This document shows positions 37,373 to 45,894 of a stretch of DNA of 64,000 nt, in pieces (positions within the stretch are counted from its first letter, which is position 1; the number at the start of each line of letters is the position of its first letter). The position numbers were made by a program, and so were the translations under genes. This stretch comes from CAYUZU01 sp964448675. Lineage in GTDB: Bacteria; Planctomycetota; Phycisphaerae; UBA1845; Fen-1342. A model generated the notes under the pieces. It worked only from the letters and a program-made list of their open reading frames with translations, was not told the DNA's origin and made no database searches. The stretch lies in contig CAYUZU010000009.1 in assembly GCA_964448675.1 (NCBI GenBank), positions 62,001 to 126,000 on the forward strand, in the 5' to 3' direction.

Positions 37373-38221
37373 TCACCCCTTCTTCAGGTGGATGTCCAGC
37401 GGTGCCTTGCCCTCGTTGGCAAAGGTGAACTTGAACGTGACCTTCTGGCCGCGCCAGACGTCATCGCGCGTCACCTCGCGCTCCTTGATCACCAGCTTGG
37501 GCTGCGGCGCGTCCAGCGGCGGCGGCGTCAGGTTGCTCGCGCGGCCCCCACCGCAGCCCCCTCCCTCGGCCTCCTCCTGCTCGCCACCGGTCCGACGCTG
37601 GCGCGCCGTGCCGCGATCGAGAGGCTTCTTGGGCTCGGCCTTGTCTGCCGCGGACGTCCGCCCACGATCAGCCACGGCCGTCGCCGTCACGTTCGACGTC
37701 GAATTGGCGGGCATCGGCCGCGGATCGCTCACATCCGGCGTCGGCCGGGCAGCGGGCTCTTCCTCGGTGTCGATCGGCCGGGCGGCTTGCCGCTGCGTGG
37801 GGTCAATCTCGACCTTGTCCGCGGCACCCTGCTTCCGAGCCGGTGCGACCGTTACCGCCGGCTGGGGCGGCGGCGGCGGGGCTTGCGCGCCGCGCTCGGA
37901 GATCCGGCGGAGGATGTCCGCCCGCAGTTTCCGCTGCTGCTCGTCGCTCAGCGGCTTGCCGGATTCCGCGCCGGGCGGCAGGTCCGCTTTCGCCGCCGGT
38001 GTCGCCTTGTCGGGCGGCGCGGCGGGGGCCGGCTTGTCGGCAGGCTCGCTCGGCGCCGGCTGCGCCTTGGCCACGGGTTCCGATTTGTCCGGCGCCGGCG
38101 TTGCCGCCGACTTGTCCTGCGGCTGCGTCGACGTGCAGCCGATCAACAGCGCCACGCCGAGCGCGGCGGACAACAAGAATGCTGCTCGCGGTCGGCTGGC
38201 TGTTCCGCGTCTGTCACTCAT
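37373..38221 (-). CDS. DUF1573-type lipoprotein, N-terminal part ending at an in-frame UGA
   Basis: Starts at ATG 38221 after GAGGATGG. The 282-residue product has a lipoprotein signal (FLLSAALGVALLIGCTST) and a long Pro/Ala/Lys/Glu-rich, presumably disordered, linker (about residues 25-215). It then has a short GGGCGGG stretch and the first strands of a DUF1573 domain (VTFKFTFANEGKAPLDIHLKKG), cut by UGA. In relatives as I remember them, this point carries a Cys-Gly-Cys motif (NxGxAPLxI...CGC); here the UGA occupies the first Cys, then Gly and Met. Possible readings: selenocysteine, a recent nonsense change, a sequencing error, or a genuine stop with re-initiation. Confidence 0.72.
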   Translation of the reverse strand: MSDRRGTASRPRAAFLLSAALGVALLIGCTSTQPQDKSAATPAPDKSEPVAKAQPAPSEPADKPAPAAPPDKATPAAKADLPPGAESGKPLSDEQQRKLRADILRRISERGAQAPPPPPQPAVTVAPARKQGAADKVEIDPTQRQAARPIDTEEEPAARPTPDVSDPRPMPANSTSNVTATAVADRGRTSAADKAEPKKPLDRGTARQRRTGGEQEEAEGGGCGGGRASNLTPPPLDAPQPKLVIKEREVTRDDVWRGQKVTFKFTFANEGKAPLDIHLKKG

Positions 38222-38427
38222 CGATCCATCCTCGAGGAAATGAACACTTCTTGCGATCGGGGTCCGGCCGCGCCACACGCGAATACGCCGGGCGCTGGCC
38301 TCAAAACCAATGAACAGTTCATGTTACCGAAATCGGCGGCCCAATGCGAACCGAAAACTCGCCAAACATACTATCCTATCGGCGGCTCCGTCCGCCGCAT
38401 CCACGCGCCCTGCATGGGTATACGCCG

Positions 38428-41223
38428 CTAACGATCGACAGGTTTCAGCTCGACGCAGTCCAACCCGAAGAAACAACCCCGCGACTGGTCCTGCTTGCCG
38501 ATGACCTCCGCCCGGAGCCGCACGGCCGGCGGCGCCAGTTCATGCGTGCCCAGATCGAGCACCGCACCGGGTTCCACGCGGGGTGCATAAGTGCCCAGCG
38601 GCTCGCCAACCGGCGTGCCGTCCAGCGAGGCCCGAACGATGCCGTAATCGAACGACTTCGTCAGCACCAGCCGCACGTGATAGCGCCCGGGATCGCCCAC
38701 CGGCACCTTCAGCTCGACCCAGGCCCCGCGCTCGGTCGGGCGGCACCAGAGGTGCCCGGTACCGCTGGCCCCGTGGATGTGCTGGTAGCCGTGGTGGCTG
38801 TCCTCAAACGCGACCACCGGCAGGGTCTCGCACTCGATGGCGTGACGGCTGAACACGCTCGCCAGATCCACCGTGTCAAGCCCAAGCCGGCGGCCGGAAC
38901 CGGCCCCTCCCGCGACCGCGCGAAAGCCCAGCGTGTGGGCCCCGGGGCCGAACGGCGCCGGTTCCAGGGCGATCGGGCGGACCTGAGGCTGCGCACTGTG
39001 GGTGTCGAACGGTGAGCCGATCGGTTTGCCGTCGAGCAGCGCCTGGAAGCAGCCGCCTTCGGGGCCGGTGCTGACGTGCAGCCGTGGCAGGATGCTGCCG
39101 ACGTTCGGCCGCGGCGGCAGGGTGAGCGTGATCGTGCTGCCAAGCTGGTCGAAGTCCATCACGAGCTGGCCGCCGGCGGACCAGTCGAGCCGCCCGTATT
39201 CCTTGCGGGTCGTCACGCCGTCGGTCCGCTCGACTTCGAGGGTCTCGGCCTCGGGGCCGTTCGGGTTGCTGCGCACGTCCTCGAGCACCCAGCAATCCAT
39301 GATGACGGCGTCGTCGCACTGCACGGTGACCTCGTTGTTGCCCTTGGTCAGGTGCAGCACGCCGACGGGATACATGCCGTGGGCGGCGCGGTCGTACGCC
39401 ACCACGCCGACGGTGCGGCCGTCTGCGGCTCTGACCGTGACGGTGCGGAACGGCCGGTCCGGGTGGGTCCGCAGGCTGAGCCGCACGACCCGCTCGCGGT
39501 CGGCGGGGATCAGCATGTTCACCGGCGCCTCGGTCGAGATGCTCGCGGCCTGCTCGCCGGAGTACTCCGCGCCGCCGGCGTAGACCTGCTTGACGAGGTT
39601 GCCCCAGTCGCTGCCGAGGATATGGCCTTCGATCTCGACCGACCCGGGGATGCGCAGTCCGGGCGGGTTGACATCGCCGCGGGCGAGCGGTTCGAAGAAG
39701 TCGGTGCTGCCGCGGGCGGCGTACCAGTAGGCGATCGTGCTGTAGTAGGTGTCCTTCGCGTTGCCGTGCTGCCAGTTTTCGATGGTGAAGCGGATCGACG
39801 CGCGGAAGTTGACGACGTCGGGCACGTGCCAGCGGTAGGCGGCATTCTTGCCGTACGGCGCGGCCCGCGTCACGCCACAGAGCCCGTGGATGAACTCGTG
39901 CAGCCCCCAGGCATCGCCGAGGTAGTCTTCGGAGCCGGTGCCGAAGTAGGACGGGAAGGCCTCGCCGTCACGCCAGATCTTCTCGTCGCCCTCGCCCCAC
40001 CACATGCGGCGCGGGCAGTCGACGTTGAGCGCGCAACCGACCAGCCGGCCGGTGCCGGTGGCCTCGAGAATCGGGTAATCGAAGACGGTGGTCGGGTCCT
40101 CCTTGCGGAAACGGGCGTGGAAGCGCAGCGCGCCGCGCTCGGGCCGCTGCGTGTCGACCCGCATGTAGAGCATCAGGCCGATCGGCTTGCGCGACTCGTT
40201 CAGGTTTTCGATCTCGACGCGCAGGCCGTCGTGGAACGGCATCGGGAAGTAGCAGTACATGAACGTGTCGTAGCCGATGTGCCGGTCGGGCAGCGGCAGC
40301 TCGAGTCGGCGTTCGGTGCCGATCGGCAGGCTGCGGAAACGCACCAGGTCGAAGCCCGAGCCAAAGAAGTCGACCAGCGGCGCCTCGACTGCCGGCTTCT
40401 CCGCGCCGTCGAACCAAATCCGCAGGATGCAGCGGTGCAGGGCGTAAGGCTCGCGTGGATCGGTGCGGTCGGTGAGGGCGATGTAGAGCGCCCGCAGCGT
40501 GCCGTCGCCGTCGACGGTCTCCGTGAGCTTGTCGGCCGGCCCGAGCGTCTTGTGCACCGCGACGGGCATGGTGCGGCGGCCACGGTGGATCTGCTCGTCG
40601 TTCAGGCCGCGCACCAGGGCGCGGGCCACGAGCTCCATCGTTTGCTGTGTGGCCTCGTCCACCTCGAACGAGAAGCGCTCCACCTGGGTGCGCGGCGCAA
40701 ACTGCACGTAGTTGATGTGGTAGTACGAGCCCGACTTGCGACTCACGACCTTGCAGCTTTCGCTGTAGCCGATCGGGAAGTAGTTGTTCAGGCCGCGAAA
40801 GCAGAACGGCGCGACGAACGGCGCCAGCTCGCCGGACATCAGCTTGCCGAAGTCCGCATCGATGACCGCTTCGCCATCAAGGATGAAGCGGATCTGGCCG
40901 TGCGGGTTTGCGGACCAGATGCGCGTGATCGCGCCGGGGCCCGCCATCTCGGCCATGACGTTCCAGCCGTCCTCCTCCGTGCGGAGGAAATGTCCCGCGT
41001 CGGCATTGGCGCGCCATGCGATCTTGTTGCCCTCGTCATCGATCCGCGAGCGGCGATCATAGCTGCTGAACATGCCGGTGACTTCGCCGGCGGGGGGCGG
41101 CGTCGTGAGCCGATCCAGGTCGATGATGCGCCTCAGCAGGTCGGACTGGGTGAGGCGCGTCTGCCCGGCGGCGCTGCTCGCCAGGATCCCGAGAGCAAGA
41201 ACGGTGAGCAGAATGCATCGCAT
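38428..41223 (-). CDS. Exported DUF2961 (GH172-type) protein
   Basis: A 931-residue protein with signal peptide (MRCILLTVLALGILASSAAG) and a perfect AGGAGGTG ribosome site. Residues about 30-400 are DUF2961: MFSSYDRRSRIDDEGNKIAWRANADAGHFLR, GPGAITRIWSANPHGQIRFILDG, and GTGSEDYLGDAWG. Characterised DUF2961 enzymes are now placed in GH172, acting on alpha-D-fructofuranosides and D-arabinofuranosides. The C-terminal 350 residues are beta-sandwich modules, likely carbohydrate-binding. It should be a secreted or periplasmic glycan hydrolase. Confidence 0.87.
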   Translation of the reverse strand: MRCILLTVLALGILASSAAGQTRLTQSDLLRRIIDLDRLTTPPPAGEVTGMFSSYDRRSRIDDEGNKIAWRANADAGHFLRTEEDGWNVMAEMAGPGAITRIWSANPHGQIRFILDGEAVIDADFGKLMSGELAPFVAPFCFRGLNNYFPIGYSESCKVVSRKSGSYYHINYVQFAPRTQVERFSFEVDEATQQTMELVARALVRGLNDEQIHRGRRTMPVAVHKTLGPADKLTETVDGDGTLRALYIALTDRTDPREPYALHRCILRIWFDGAEKPAVEAPLVDFFGSGFDLVRFRSLPIGTERRLELPLPDRHIGYDTFMYCYFPMPFHDGLRVEIENLNESRKPIGLMLYMRVDTQRPERGALRFHARFRKEDPTTVFDYPILEATGTGRLVGCALNVDCPRRMWWGEGDEKIWRDGEAFPSYFGTGSEDYLGDAWGLHEFIHGLCGVTRAAPYGKNAAYRWHVPDVVNFRASIRFTIENWQHGNAKDTYYSTIAYWYAARGSTDFFEPLARGDVNPPGLRIPGSVEIEGHILGSDWGNLVKQVYAGGAEYSGEQAASISTEAPVNMLIPADRERVVRLSLRTHPDRPFRTVTVRAADGRTVGVVAYDRAAHGMYPVGVLHLTKGNNEVTVQCDDAVIMDCWVLEDVRSNPNGPEAETLEVERTDGVTTRKEYGRLDWSAGGQLVMDFDQLGSTITLTLPPRPNVGSILPRLHVSTGPEGGCFQALLDGKPIGSPFDTHSAQPQVRPIALEPAPFGPGAHTLGFRAVAGGAGSGRRLGLDTVDLASVFSRHAIECETLPVVAFEDSHHGYQHIHGASGTGHLWCRPTERGAWVELKVPVGDPGRYHVRLVLTKSFDYGIVRASLDGTPVGEPLGTYAPRVEPGAVLDLGTHELAPPAVRLRAEVIGKQDQSRGCFFGLDCVELKPVDR

Positions 41224-41260
41224 GGAGACACCTCCTGTGTCGTTGCCCCCCGGCCGGCGG

Positions 41261-42322
41261 CTATACGTTGAACTTGATCGTGATCACGTCGCCATCCTGC
41301 ACGACGTAGCCCTTGGGCTCCATGCGCACAGTCCCGGCGGCCTTGGCGTCACGCATGCTGCCCGCGGCCTTCAGATCTTCGTAGGCGATCGTCTCGGCTT
41401 TGATGAAGCCCCGCGCGAGGTCGGTGTGGATCTTGCCGGCCGCGTCCACGGCCGTTGTGCCCTTGACCAGTGGCCAGGCACGGACCTCCTCGGGGCCGGC
41501 CGTGAGCATGAAGATCATGCCGAGCGCGTCGAAGCAGCTTCGGATGATGCGGTCGGCGGCGAGCGATTCGATGCCGTAGTCCGCCATGAACTCCCCGCGG
41601 TCCTCGGGCGCCATCTGGGCCAGCTCGGCCTCGAGACTGGCACACAACGCAAGCGTCTCGAGGGCGTGCTCGTCCGTGAACCGAGGCGGCTGCCCGATGT
41701 CGTCCTCGCCGATGTTGATCACGGTCACGACCGGCTTCTGGGTCAGGAAGCCGAAGCTGCGGAGCATCTTCTCCTCTTCGCCGGGCTGGACCACGTTGCG
41801 CAGCGGGGTGTTGTCCTCGAGGGCGGCCTGGCAGCGTTTAAGCACTTCGAGCTCGTGCTTCTGGTGGTCGCGCTCCTTGGTGGGCTTGGTGATGGCCTTC
41901 TCGAGCCGCTCGATGCGGTTGGCACAGATCGCGAAGTCGGCAATGAGCATCTCATCCCGCAGGCCCGCCAGGTCGCGCTGCGGGTCGACCGAGCCGCCGT
42001 GAGGCGGAACCGACGCCGACTGGAACGCGCGGACCGTCAGGATGAGGGCATCCGCCTGCCGCAGGGTGGGCAGGTGCTTCTCGAGCCCGGCCTTCTCGAC
42101 GTCGCCCTCGGCGCTGCCCGGCAGGTCGACGAAGTCCATGGTCGCCTCGGTGCGTTTCTTGGGCTTGAAGATCTGCTCGAGGTCATCGAGACGCGGCTCG
42201 TGAATGTGGACGGCGGCGAGGTTCTCTTCGGCGGGACGGATACTGTCGGCCGGGACCCCGGTGATCGCGCGAAAGAGGCAGGTTTTGCCGGAAAACGGAA
42301 AACCGACGATCGCGGCACGCAT
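41261..42322 (-). CDS. ychF: YchF/OLA1-type redox-regulated ATPase
   Basis: 353 residues from the ATG at 42322, preceded by GGAGGTG. An Obg-superfamily P-loop protein that binds ribosomes. Motifs: P-loop GFPFSGKT (residues 7-14), DLPG, the altered G4 NIGE that shifts specificity toward ATP in this family, an antiparallel helical insert (about 135-215), and a C-terminal TGS domain ending YVVQDGDVITIKFNV. The P-loop departs from the near-universal GLPNVGKST of YchF, so this is a divergent member. It lies 37 nt upstream of the DUF2961 gene on the same strand. Confidence 0.9.
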   Translation of the reverse strand: MRAAIVGFPFSGKTCLFRAITGVPADSIRPAEENLAAVHIHEPRLDDLEQIFKPKKRTEATMDFVDLPGSAEGDVEKAGLEKHLPTLRQADALILTVRAFQSASVPPHGGSVDPQRDLAGLRDEMLIADFAICANRIERLEKAITKPTKERDHQKHELEVLKRCQAALEDNTPLRNVVQPGEEEKMLRSFGFLTQKPVVTVINIGEDDIGQPPRFTDEHALETLALCASLEAELAQMAPEDRGEFMADYGIESLAADRIIRSCFDALGMIFMLTAGPEEVRAWPLVKGTTAVDAAGKIHTDLARGFIKAETIAYEDLKAAGSMRDAKAAGTVRMEPKGYVVQDGDVITIKFNV

Positions 42323-42373
42323 GTCCACCTCCGATAATGCCTTGCGGGATAATGGTGCGGCCCGGGCCACAAG

Positions 42374-42402
42374 TTGTGACCCGCGAAACCCGATGGTATC
42401 AT
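42374..42402 (+). promoter_or_regulatory. Sigma-70-like promoter candidate for the paired lipoproteins
   Basis: TTGTGA (42374-42379), a 17-nt spacer, TATCAT (42397-42402), about 80 nt upstream of the first lipoprotein ATG. Good match and ideal spacing. Confidence 0.45.
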
Positions 42403-42481
42403 ACCGGGACGCGGTGCGGGCGCGTAGATCGGCGTGCGCCAGCGACCGCGATGCTGGTCCTCGCAGAGGGTTTCAACCTTG

Positions 42482-43018
42482 ATGCGCTTCTCAGTCGGCA
42501 TGGTGATTCTGGCCGCGGTCTTGACGCTCGGCGGCTGCCCGCCGGAAGACTACCCCCAGGCGGCGCCGACGACCATGGACGTCGTCAATGACGTCGTCGA
42601 CGACGGCACCCTGACCGCGCAGGAGAAGCGCGAACAGCTCGGCGAGCTCGGCCTCTCGCCCCTGGTCATCAACCAATTGCTGCGTGACGAGCGGTTTGGC
42701 AACCAATTCGGCGGCGATCTGCGGTCGGCGTACGAGAAGGTCACCAATAACCGCCTCCTCGCGCTAACCCCTGACGAAATACAGATTTACGCCGACGGGG
42801 CCACGCAGGTGGACGACGATTTCAATACGTCGATCGCCGACAGCGAAGCGCGGCCGATCAGCCAGTTTTTTGAGGAATTCGGCATCCTATCTGCCGATGA
42901 ATTGGAAGCGTACCTGGATACACCCGGGAACACCGTGCCAGACGCGATTCCAGACGGGGTTTTGCGCACCTTGTTTGTGGACTTCGACCCGGATCTTCTC
43001 TTACCCATTTTGCCCTGA
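42482..43018 (+). CDS. Small lipoprotein of unknown function
   Basis: A 178-residue protein from ATG 42482 with a lipoprotein signal (MRFSVGMVILAAVLTLGGCPPE). The mature part is acidic and helical (LTAQEKREQLGELGLSPLVINQLLRDE; ISQFFEEFGILSADELEAYL). I recognise no family. It ends 11 nt before the next lipoprotein gene, so both are probably one transcript. Codon use is like its neighbours. Confidence 0.72.
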   Translation: MRFSVGMVILAAVLTLGGCPPEDYPQAAPTTMDVVNDVVDDGTLTAQEKREQLGELGLSPLVINQLLRDERFGNQFGGDLRSAYEKVTNNRLLALTPDEIQIYADGATQVDDDFNTSIADSEARPISQFFEEFGILSADELEAYLDTPGNTVPDAIPDGVLRTLFVDFDPDLLLPILP

Positions 43019-43029
43019 GGAGGAACCAG

Positions 43030-43473
43030 ATGTCAGTCAGAAAGCTGGGTGTCGCTCTCGTCGTCGCTTCGGTCGGCATGCTCGTATTTGCCGGTTGCAG
43101 CCTGGTCATGCCGCAGACGGTCGGCTCGGAATTCCAGGGCGGGTCAAGCCCGCTCCAGGTCGCCGACAAGCTTGCCAAGGACAGCCTGAACTCGTTCAAC
43201 GCGGACGACGTCCAGATGCTCGCGCAGCTTGCGGAAGAGCAGACCGGCGAGGACATCCCCGAGATCACCGACGCCCAGGCCGCCGCGGTGGTGCAGTTCA
43301 TCGCGGACAACAACATCACCACCATGGCGAGCCTCCAAACGGTCATCGAGCAGGCCGAGACGGATCCCGATTCGATCGTGATCTCCGAGGACGTCGCGGC
43401 CGTCATCGAATCGCTCGGCATGGACAGCAGCGAGTTCAACGTCACGGCCGGCAAGATCGTCACGAGCTACTAG
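43030..43473 (+). CDS. Small lipoprotein of unknown function
   Basis: A 147-residue protein with GAGGAGGAA before the ATG, and a lipoprotein signal ending GMLVFAGCSLV. The mature chain is acidic and helical, low in Arg and Lys, with no known motif. It is not obviously similar to the preceding lipoprotein beyond composition. An intrinsic terminator follows 75 nt downstream, closing a two-gene unit of envelope lipoproteins. Confidence 0.75.
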   Translation: MSVRKLGVALVVASVGMLVFAGCSLVMPQTVGSEFQGGSSPLQVADKLAKDSLNSFNADDVQMLAQLAEEQTGEDIPEITDAQAAAVVQFIADNNITTMASLQTVIEQAETDPDSIVISEDVAAVIESLGMDSSEFNVTAGKIVTSY

Positions 43474-43548
43474 ATCGCCGGCGGGCAACCAGCGCACAGC
43501 GTGCTGCCGCGGCCCGACCCTCACAAACTCAGTACGGATAACGATTTC

Positions 43549-43580
43549 GGAACACCTCCGCTTGAACGCGGGGGTGTTCC
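43549..43580 (+). terminator. Intrinsic terminator after the lipoprotein pair
   Basis: GGAACACC-T-CCGC-TTGAAC-GCGG-GG-GTGTTCC forms a two-part stem followed by TTGCGTTTAAT. It lies between the lipoprotein stop and the riboflavin synthase start and would end the upstream transcript. Confidence 0.6.
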
Positions 43581-43672
43581 TTGCGTTTAATATGCGTAGT
43601 CGGGCGCGGCACGGCCGCGACGGCCGTCCGCCCCGCCGCGACAACCGTGCGAGCCACGAGGATTTCGGCACC

Positions 43673-44347
43673 ATGTTCACCGGCATCATCGAAGCACTGG
43701 GCACCGTCAAGCGCGTCGATCGTACGCCGCGCCACGGCGGCGCCACCGCCGCCCACCGGCTCACGGTCGACATGGGCCGCCTCGCGGAGGGCCTGGTCCA
43801 CGGGGCCAGCGTCGCCGTCAACGGTGCGTGCCTGACCGTCGCCGAGCAGAACGGCGGCCAGATCGGCTTCGATGTCATCCCCGAGACCTGGCGGCGGTCC
43901 AACCTGCAGTTCTTGCGCCCCGACCAGAAAGTCCACCTGGAAAGATCGCTTCGCGCCGGCGACCCGATCGACGGCCACTTCGTCCAGGGCCACGTCGACG
44001 GCGTCGGGCACGTCGATCGCGTCGACCGCGATGGCGGCGAGTGGAAGCTCTGGCTGCGCTGCCCCGCGGAACTGATGCCCTACGTCGTCCCCAAGGGCGC
44101 CGTCGCGCTCGACGGGACCAGCCTGACGCTGGTCGACGTCACCCGTGACCGCTTCTCCGTCGCGCTGGTCCCCACCACGCTCGAATCCACCCTGCTTGGC
44201 CAGCGGCAGCCCGGCGACGCAATCAACATCGAGACCGACATCCTCGCGCGGCTGGTGCTTACCCGCCTCGAGCAGCTCCTCGGCCGCGGCGAAACGCACG
44301 CGCCCCTCACCCTCGAAAAACTCCGCGCCGGCGGCTTTGTCTCATGA
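43673..44347 (+). CDS. ribE: Riboflavin synthase, alpha chain
   Basis: 224 residues from ATG 43673 (MFTGIIEALGTV, the family N-terminus; GAGGA upstream). It dismutates two 6,7-dimethyl-8-ribityllumazines into riboflavin. There are two lumazine-binding repeats, each with its signature: VNGACLTV (about 45) and DGTSLTLVDV (about 145), with HFVQGHVDGVG between. It overlaps pdxA by 4 nt (ATGA), pairing two cofactor pathways. I checked the leader for an FMN riboswitch and saw none. Confidence 0.95.
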   Translation: MFTGIIEALGTVKRVDRTPRHGGATAAHRLTVDMGRLAEGLVHGASVAVNGACLTVAEQNGGQIGFDVIPETWRRSNLQFLRPDQKVHLERSLRAGDPIDGHFVQGHVDGVGHVDRVDRDGGEWKLWLRCPAELMPYVVPKGAVALDGTSLTLVDVTRDRFSVALVPTTLESTLLGQRQPGDAINIETDILARLVLTRLEQLLGRGETHAPLTLEKLRAGGFVS

Positions 44348-45396
44348 CCAATCAGCACCCCGGCAACACGCCTCCGCGGCCGCTCATCGGCATCACGATG
44401 GGCGATCCCCTCGGCGTGGGGCCCGAGGTCATCGTGAAAGCCCTGGCCGACCCGCGGCTCCGTGCCCGCGCCCGATTCCTCATTCTCGGCCAGCATGACG
44501 TGCTGGAGGTCGCCGCCGACCTTACCGAGGTCAATTCGTTCTGGTGGCGCGAGCCGTACGACGGCGCGCCGCGGGTGGGCACCGGCGTCCTGCTGGCCGA
44601 CTTCGACGAATTGCCGCCGGTGTATCTCAGTGGCGAGCGCAGCGCGAATCCGCTGGCCGGCCATGCGTCCTTTCGCTTCGTCGAGGAGGGCATCCGCCTG
44701 TTGCAGGACGGCACGCTCGATGCGCTGGTCACGGCTCCCATCTGTAAGCAGAGCTGGAACATGGCCCGCCATCGGTTCCAGGGGCACACCGATCTGCTGG
44801 CCCGGCGGTTCGAGACGCGGCGCATCACGATGGCCTTTGCGGCGGGCAGCCTGCGCATCGCGCTGGCGTCGGATCACGTGCCACTGTTCGAGCTGCACAA
44901 CCGCTTCACGATCGGCCTGGTGCATCAGCCCATCGACCTGCTCGACCGGGCGCTACGCGAGTGGTTCGGCATCGCCCGGCCGCACATCGGCGTGCTGGGC
45001 CTCAATCCGCACGCGGGCGAAGGCGGCCTGCTGGGCGACGAGGAATCGCGCATCATCGAACCGGCGCTCACCCTGGCCCGCAACGCCAACATCCGCGTCA
45101 CCGGGCCGTTGCCGCCGGACACGGCCTTCGTGCCGGAGGTCATGCGGCAGTTCGACGGTCTGGTGGCGATGTACCATGACCAGGGGCTCATTCCGCTGAA
45201 GATGCAGGCCTTCAATCGGGCGGTGCAGATGACGCTCGGCCTGGGTGTGGTCCGCACCAGCCCGGATCACGGCACGGCATTCGACATCGCGGGAAAGAAC
45301 AAGGCCGACGCGGGCAGCATGCGGGCCTCGATCGAATTGGCGATCAACCTGGCCCTGGCCCGGGCGCGGCAACAGGCCACCATCACGACGCCCTGA
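44344..45396 (+). CDS. pdxA: 4-hydroxythreonine-4-phosphate dehydrogenase
   Basis: 350 residues; NAD-dependent oxidation of 4-phosphohydroxy-L-threonine in the DXP-dependent pyridoxal phosphate pathway, usually with PdxJ. Motifs: GITMGDPLGVGPEVI at the start, GHTDLLA and GLNPHAGEGGLLGDEE in the middle, and MYHDQGLIPLK with TSPDHGTAFDIAGK at the end, including the zinc-binding His residues. It is translationally coupled to riboflavin synthase through the ATGA overlap. A hairpin lies 100 nt after its stop. Confidence 0.95.
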   Translation: MTNQHPGNTPPRPLIGITMGDPLGVGPEVIVKALADPRLRARARFLILGQHDVLEVAADLTEVNSFWWREPYDGAPRVGTGVLLADFDELPPVYLSGERSANPLAGHASFRFVEEGIRLLQDGTLDALVTAPICKQSWNMARHRFQGHTDLLARRFETRRITMAFAAGSLRIALASDHVPLFELHNRFTIGLVHQPIDLLDRALREWFGIARPHIGVLGLNPHAGEGGLLGDEESRIIEPALTLARNANIRVTGPLPPDTAFVPEVMRQFDGLVAMYHDQGLIPLKMQAFNRAVQMTLGLGVVRTSPDHGTAFDIAGKNKADAGSMRASIELAINLALARARQQATITTP

Positions 45397-45493
45397 ACCT
45401 GAGCGCGCGTTCCGCGGCGCCGCCGCGCAACGAAATCGACCGGATGCCACATGCTGCACCCGGCCGATTCGAAGGGGTCGTATGTCGTGAGGG

Positions 45494-45526
45494 GGCTGGC
45501 GGTCACCGTCACGGCACCCGCCAGCC
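45494..45526. terminator. Bidirectional hairpin between pdxA and a convergent small gene
   Basis: GGCTGGCGG (45494-45502) pairs perfectly with CCGCCAGCC (45518-45526) across a 15-nt loop, followed by TTGGTTGTCT. It sits between two convergent genes and could terminate both. Confidence 0.5.
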
Positions 45527-45534
45527 TTGGTTGT

Positions 45535-45780
45535 CTAGCCGAAGAACTGCGGCACGTGCTCGATGATCGCGCGCACGGTCGCCGCGGTCTCTTCCTCGTC
45601 CGCCTGCAGCGACTGGACAAAGGCGTTGATGAACGTCCCGGCCAGGCCGGTCGCCGCCGAGCCGACCCCGGTCAGCACCGTGTCGCGCACATCGGGGTCA
45701 CAGCCTTCGAGCACGAACAAACCGCCGCCGGAAGCCACCGTCAGCAACCAGAGCCGTGTGCGGATATACAGCGATCGCAT
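45535..45780 (-). CDS. Small lipoprotein-like protein
   Basis: 81 residues with an excellent GGAAGGAGA ribosome site. The N-terminus is hydrophobic and ends in a lipobox-like LFVLEGC. The rest (DPDVRDTVLTGVGSAATGLAGTFINAFVQSL then an acidic end) has a Gly/Ala-rich amphipathic stretch. I do not recognise the family. The start signal and reading frame are convincing despite the size. Confidence 0.68.
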   Translation of the reverse strand: MRSLYIRTRLWLLTVASGGGLFVLEGCDPDVRDTVLTGVGSAATGLAGTFINAFVQSLQADEEETAATVRAIIEHVPQFFG

Positions 45781-45894
45781 CCAAGTCTCCTTCCAAAGCA
45801 GTCGCCGGCGGCGACACGTTCATGCGTACATCAACCTGTCACTTGTCTTATCGGCCAAGCCGGCGACCAGTTTTACCGGCATCAGGCAGACTGT

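Noticed and set aside
43581..43672. FMN riboswitch before riboflavin synthase
   Set aside because: The leader is under 100 nt after the terminator and lacks the conserved RFN core.
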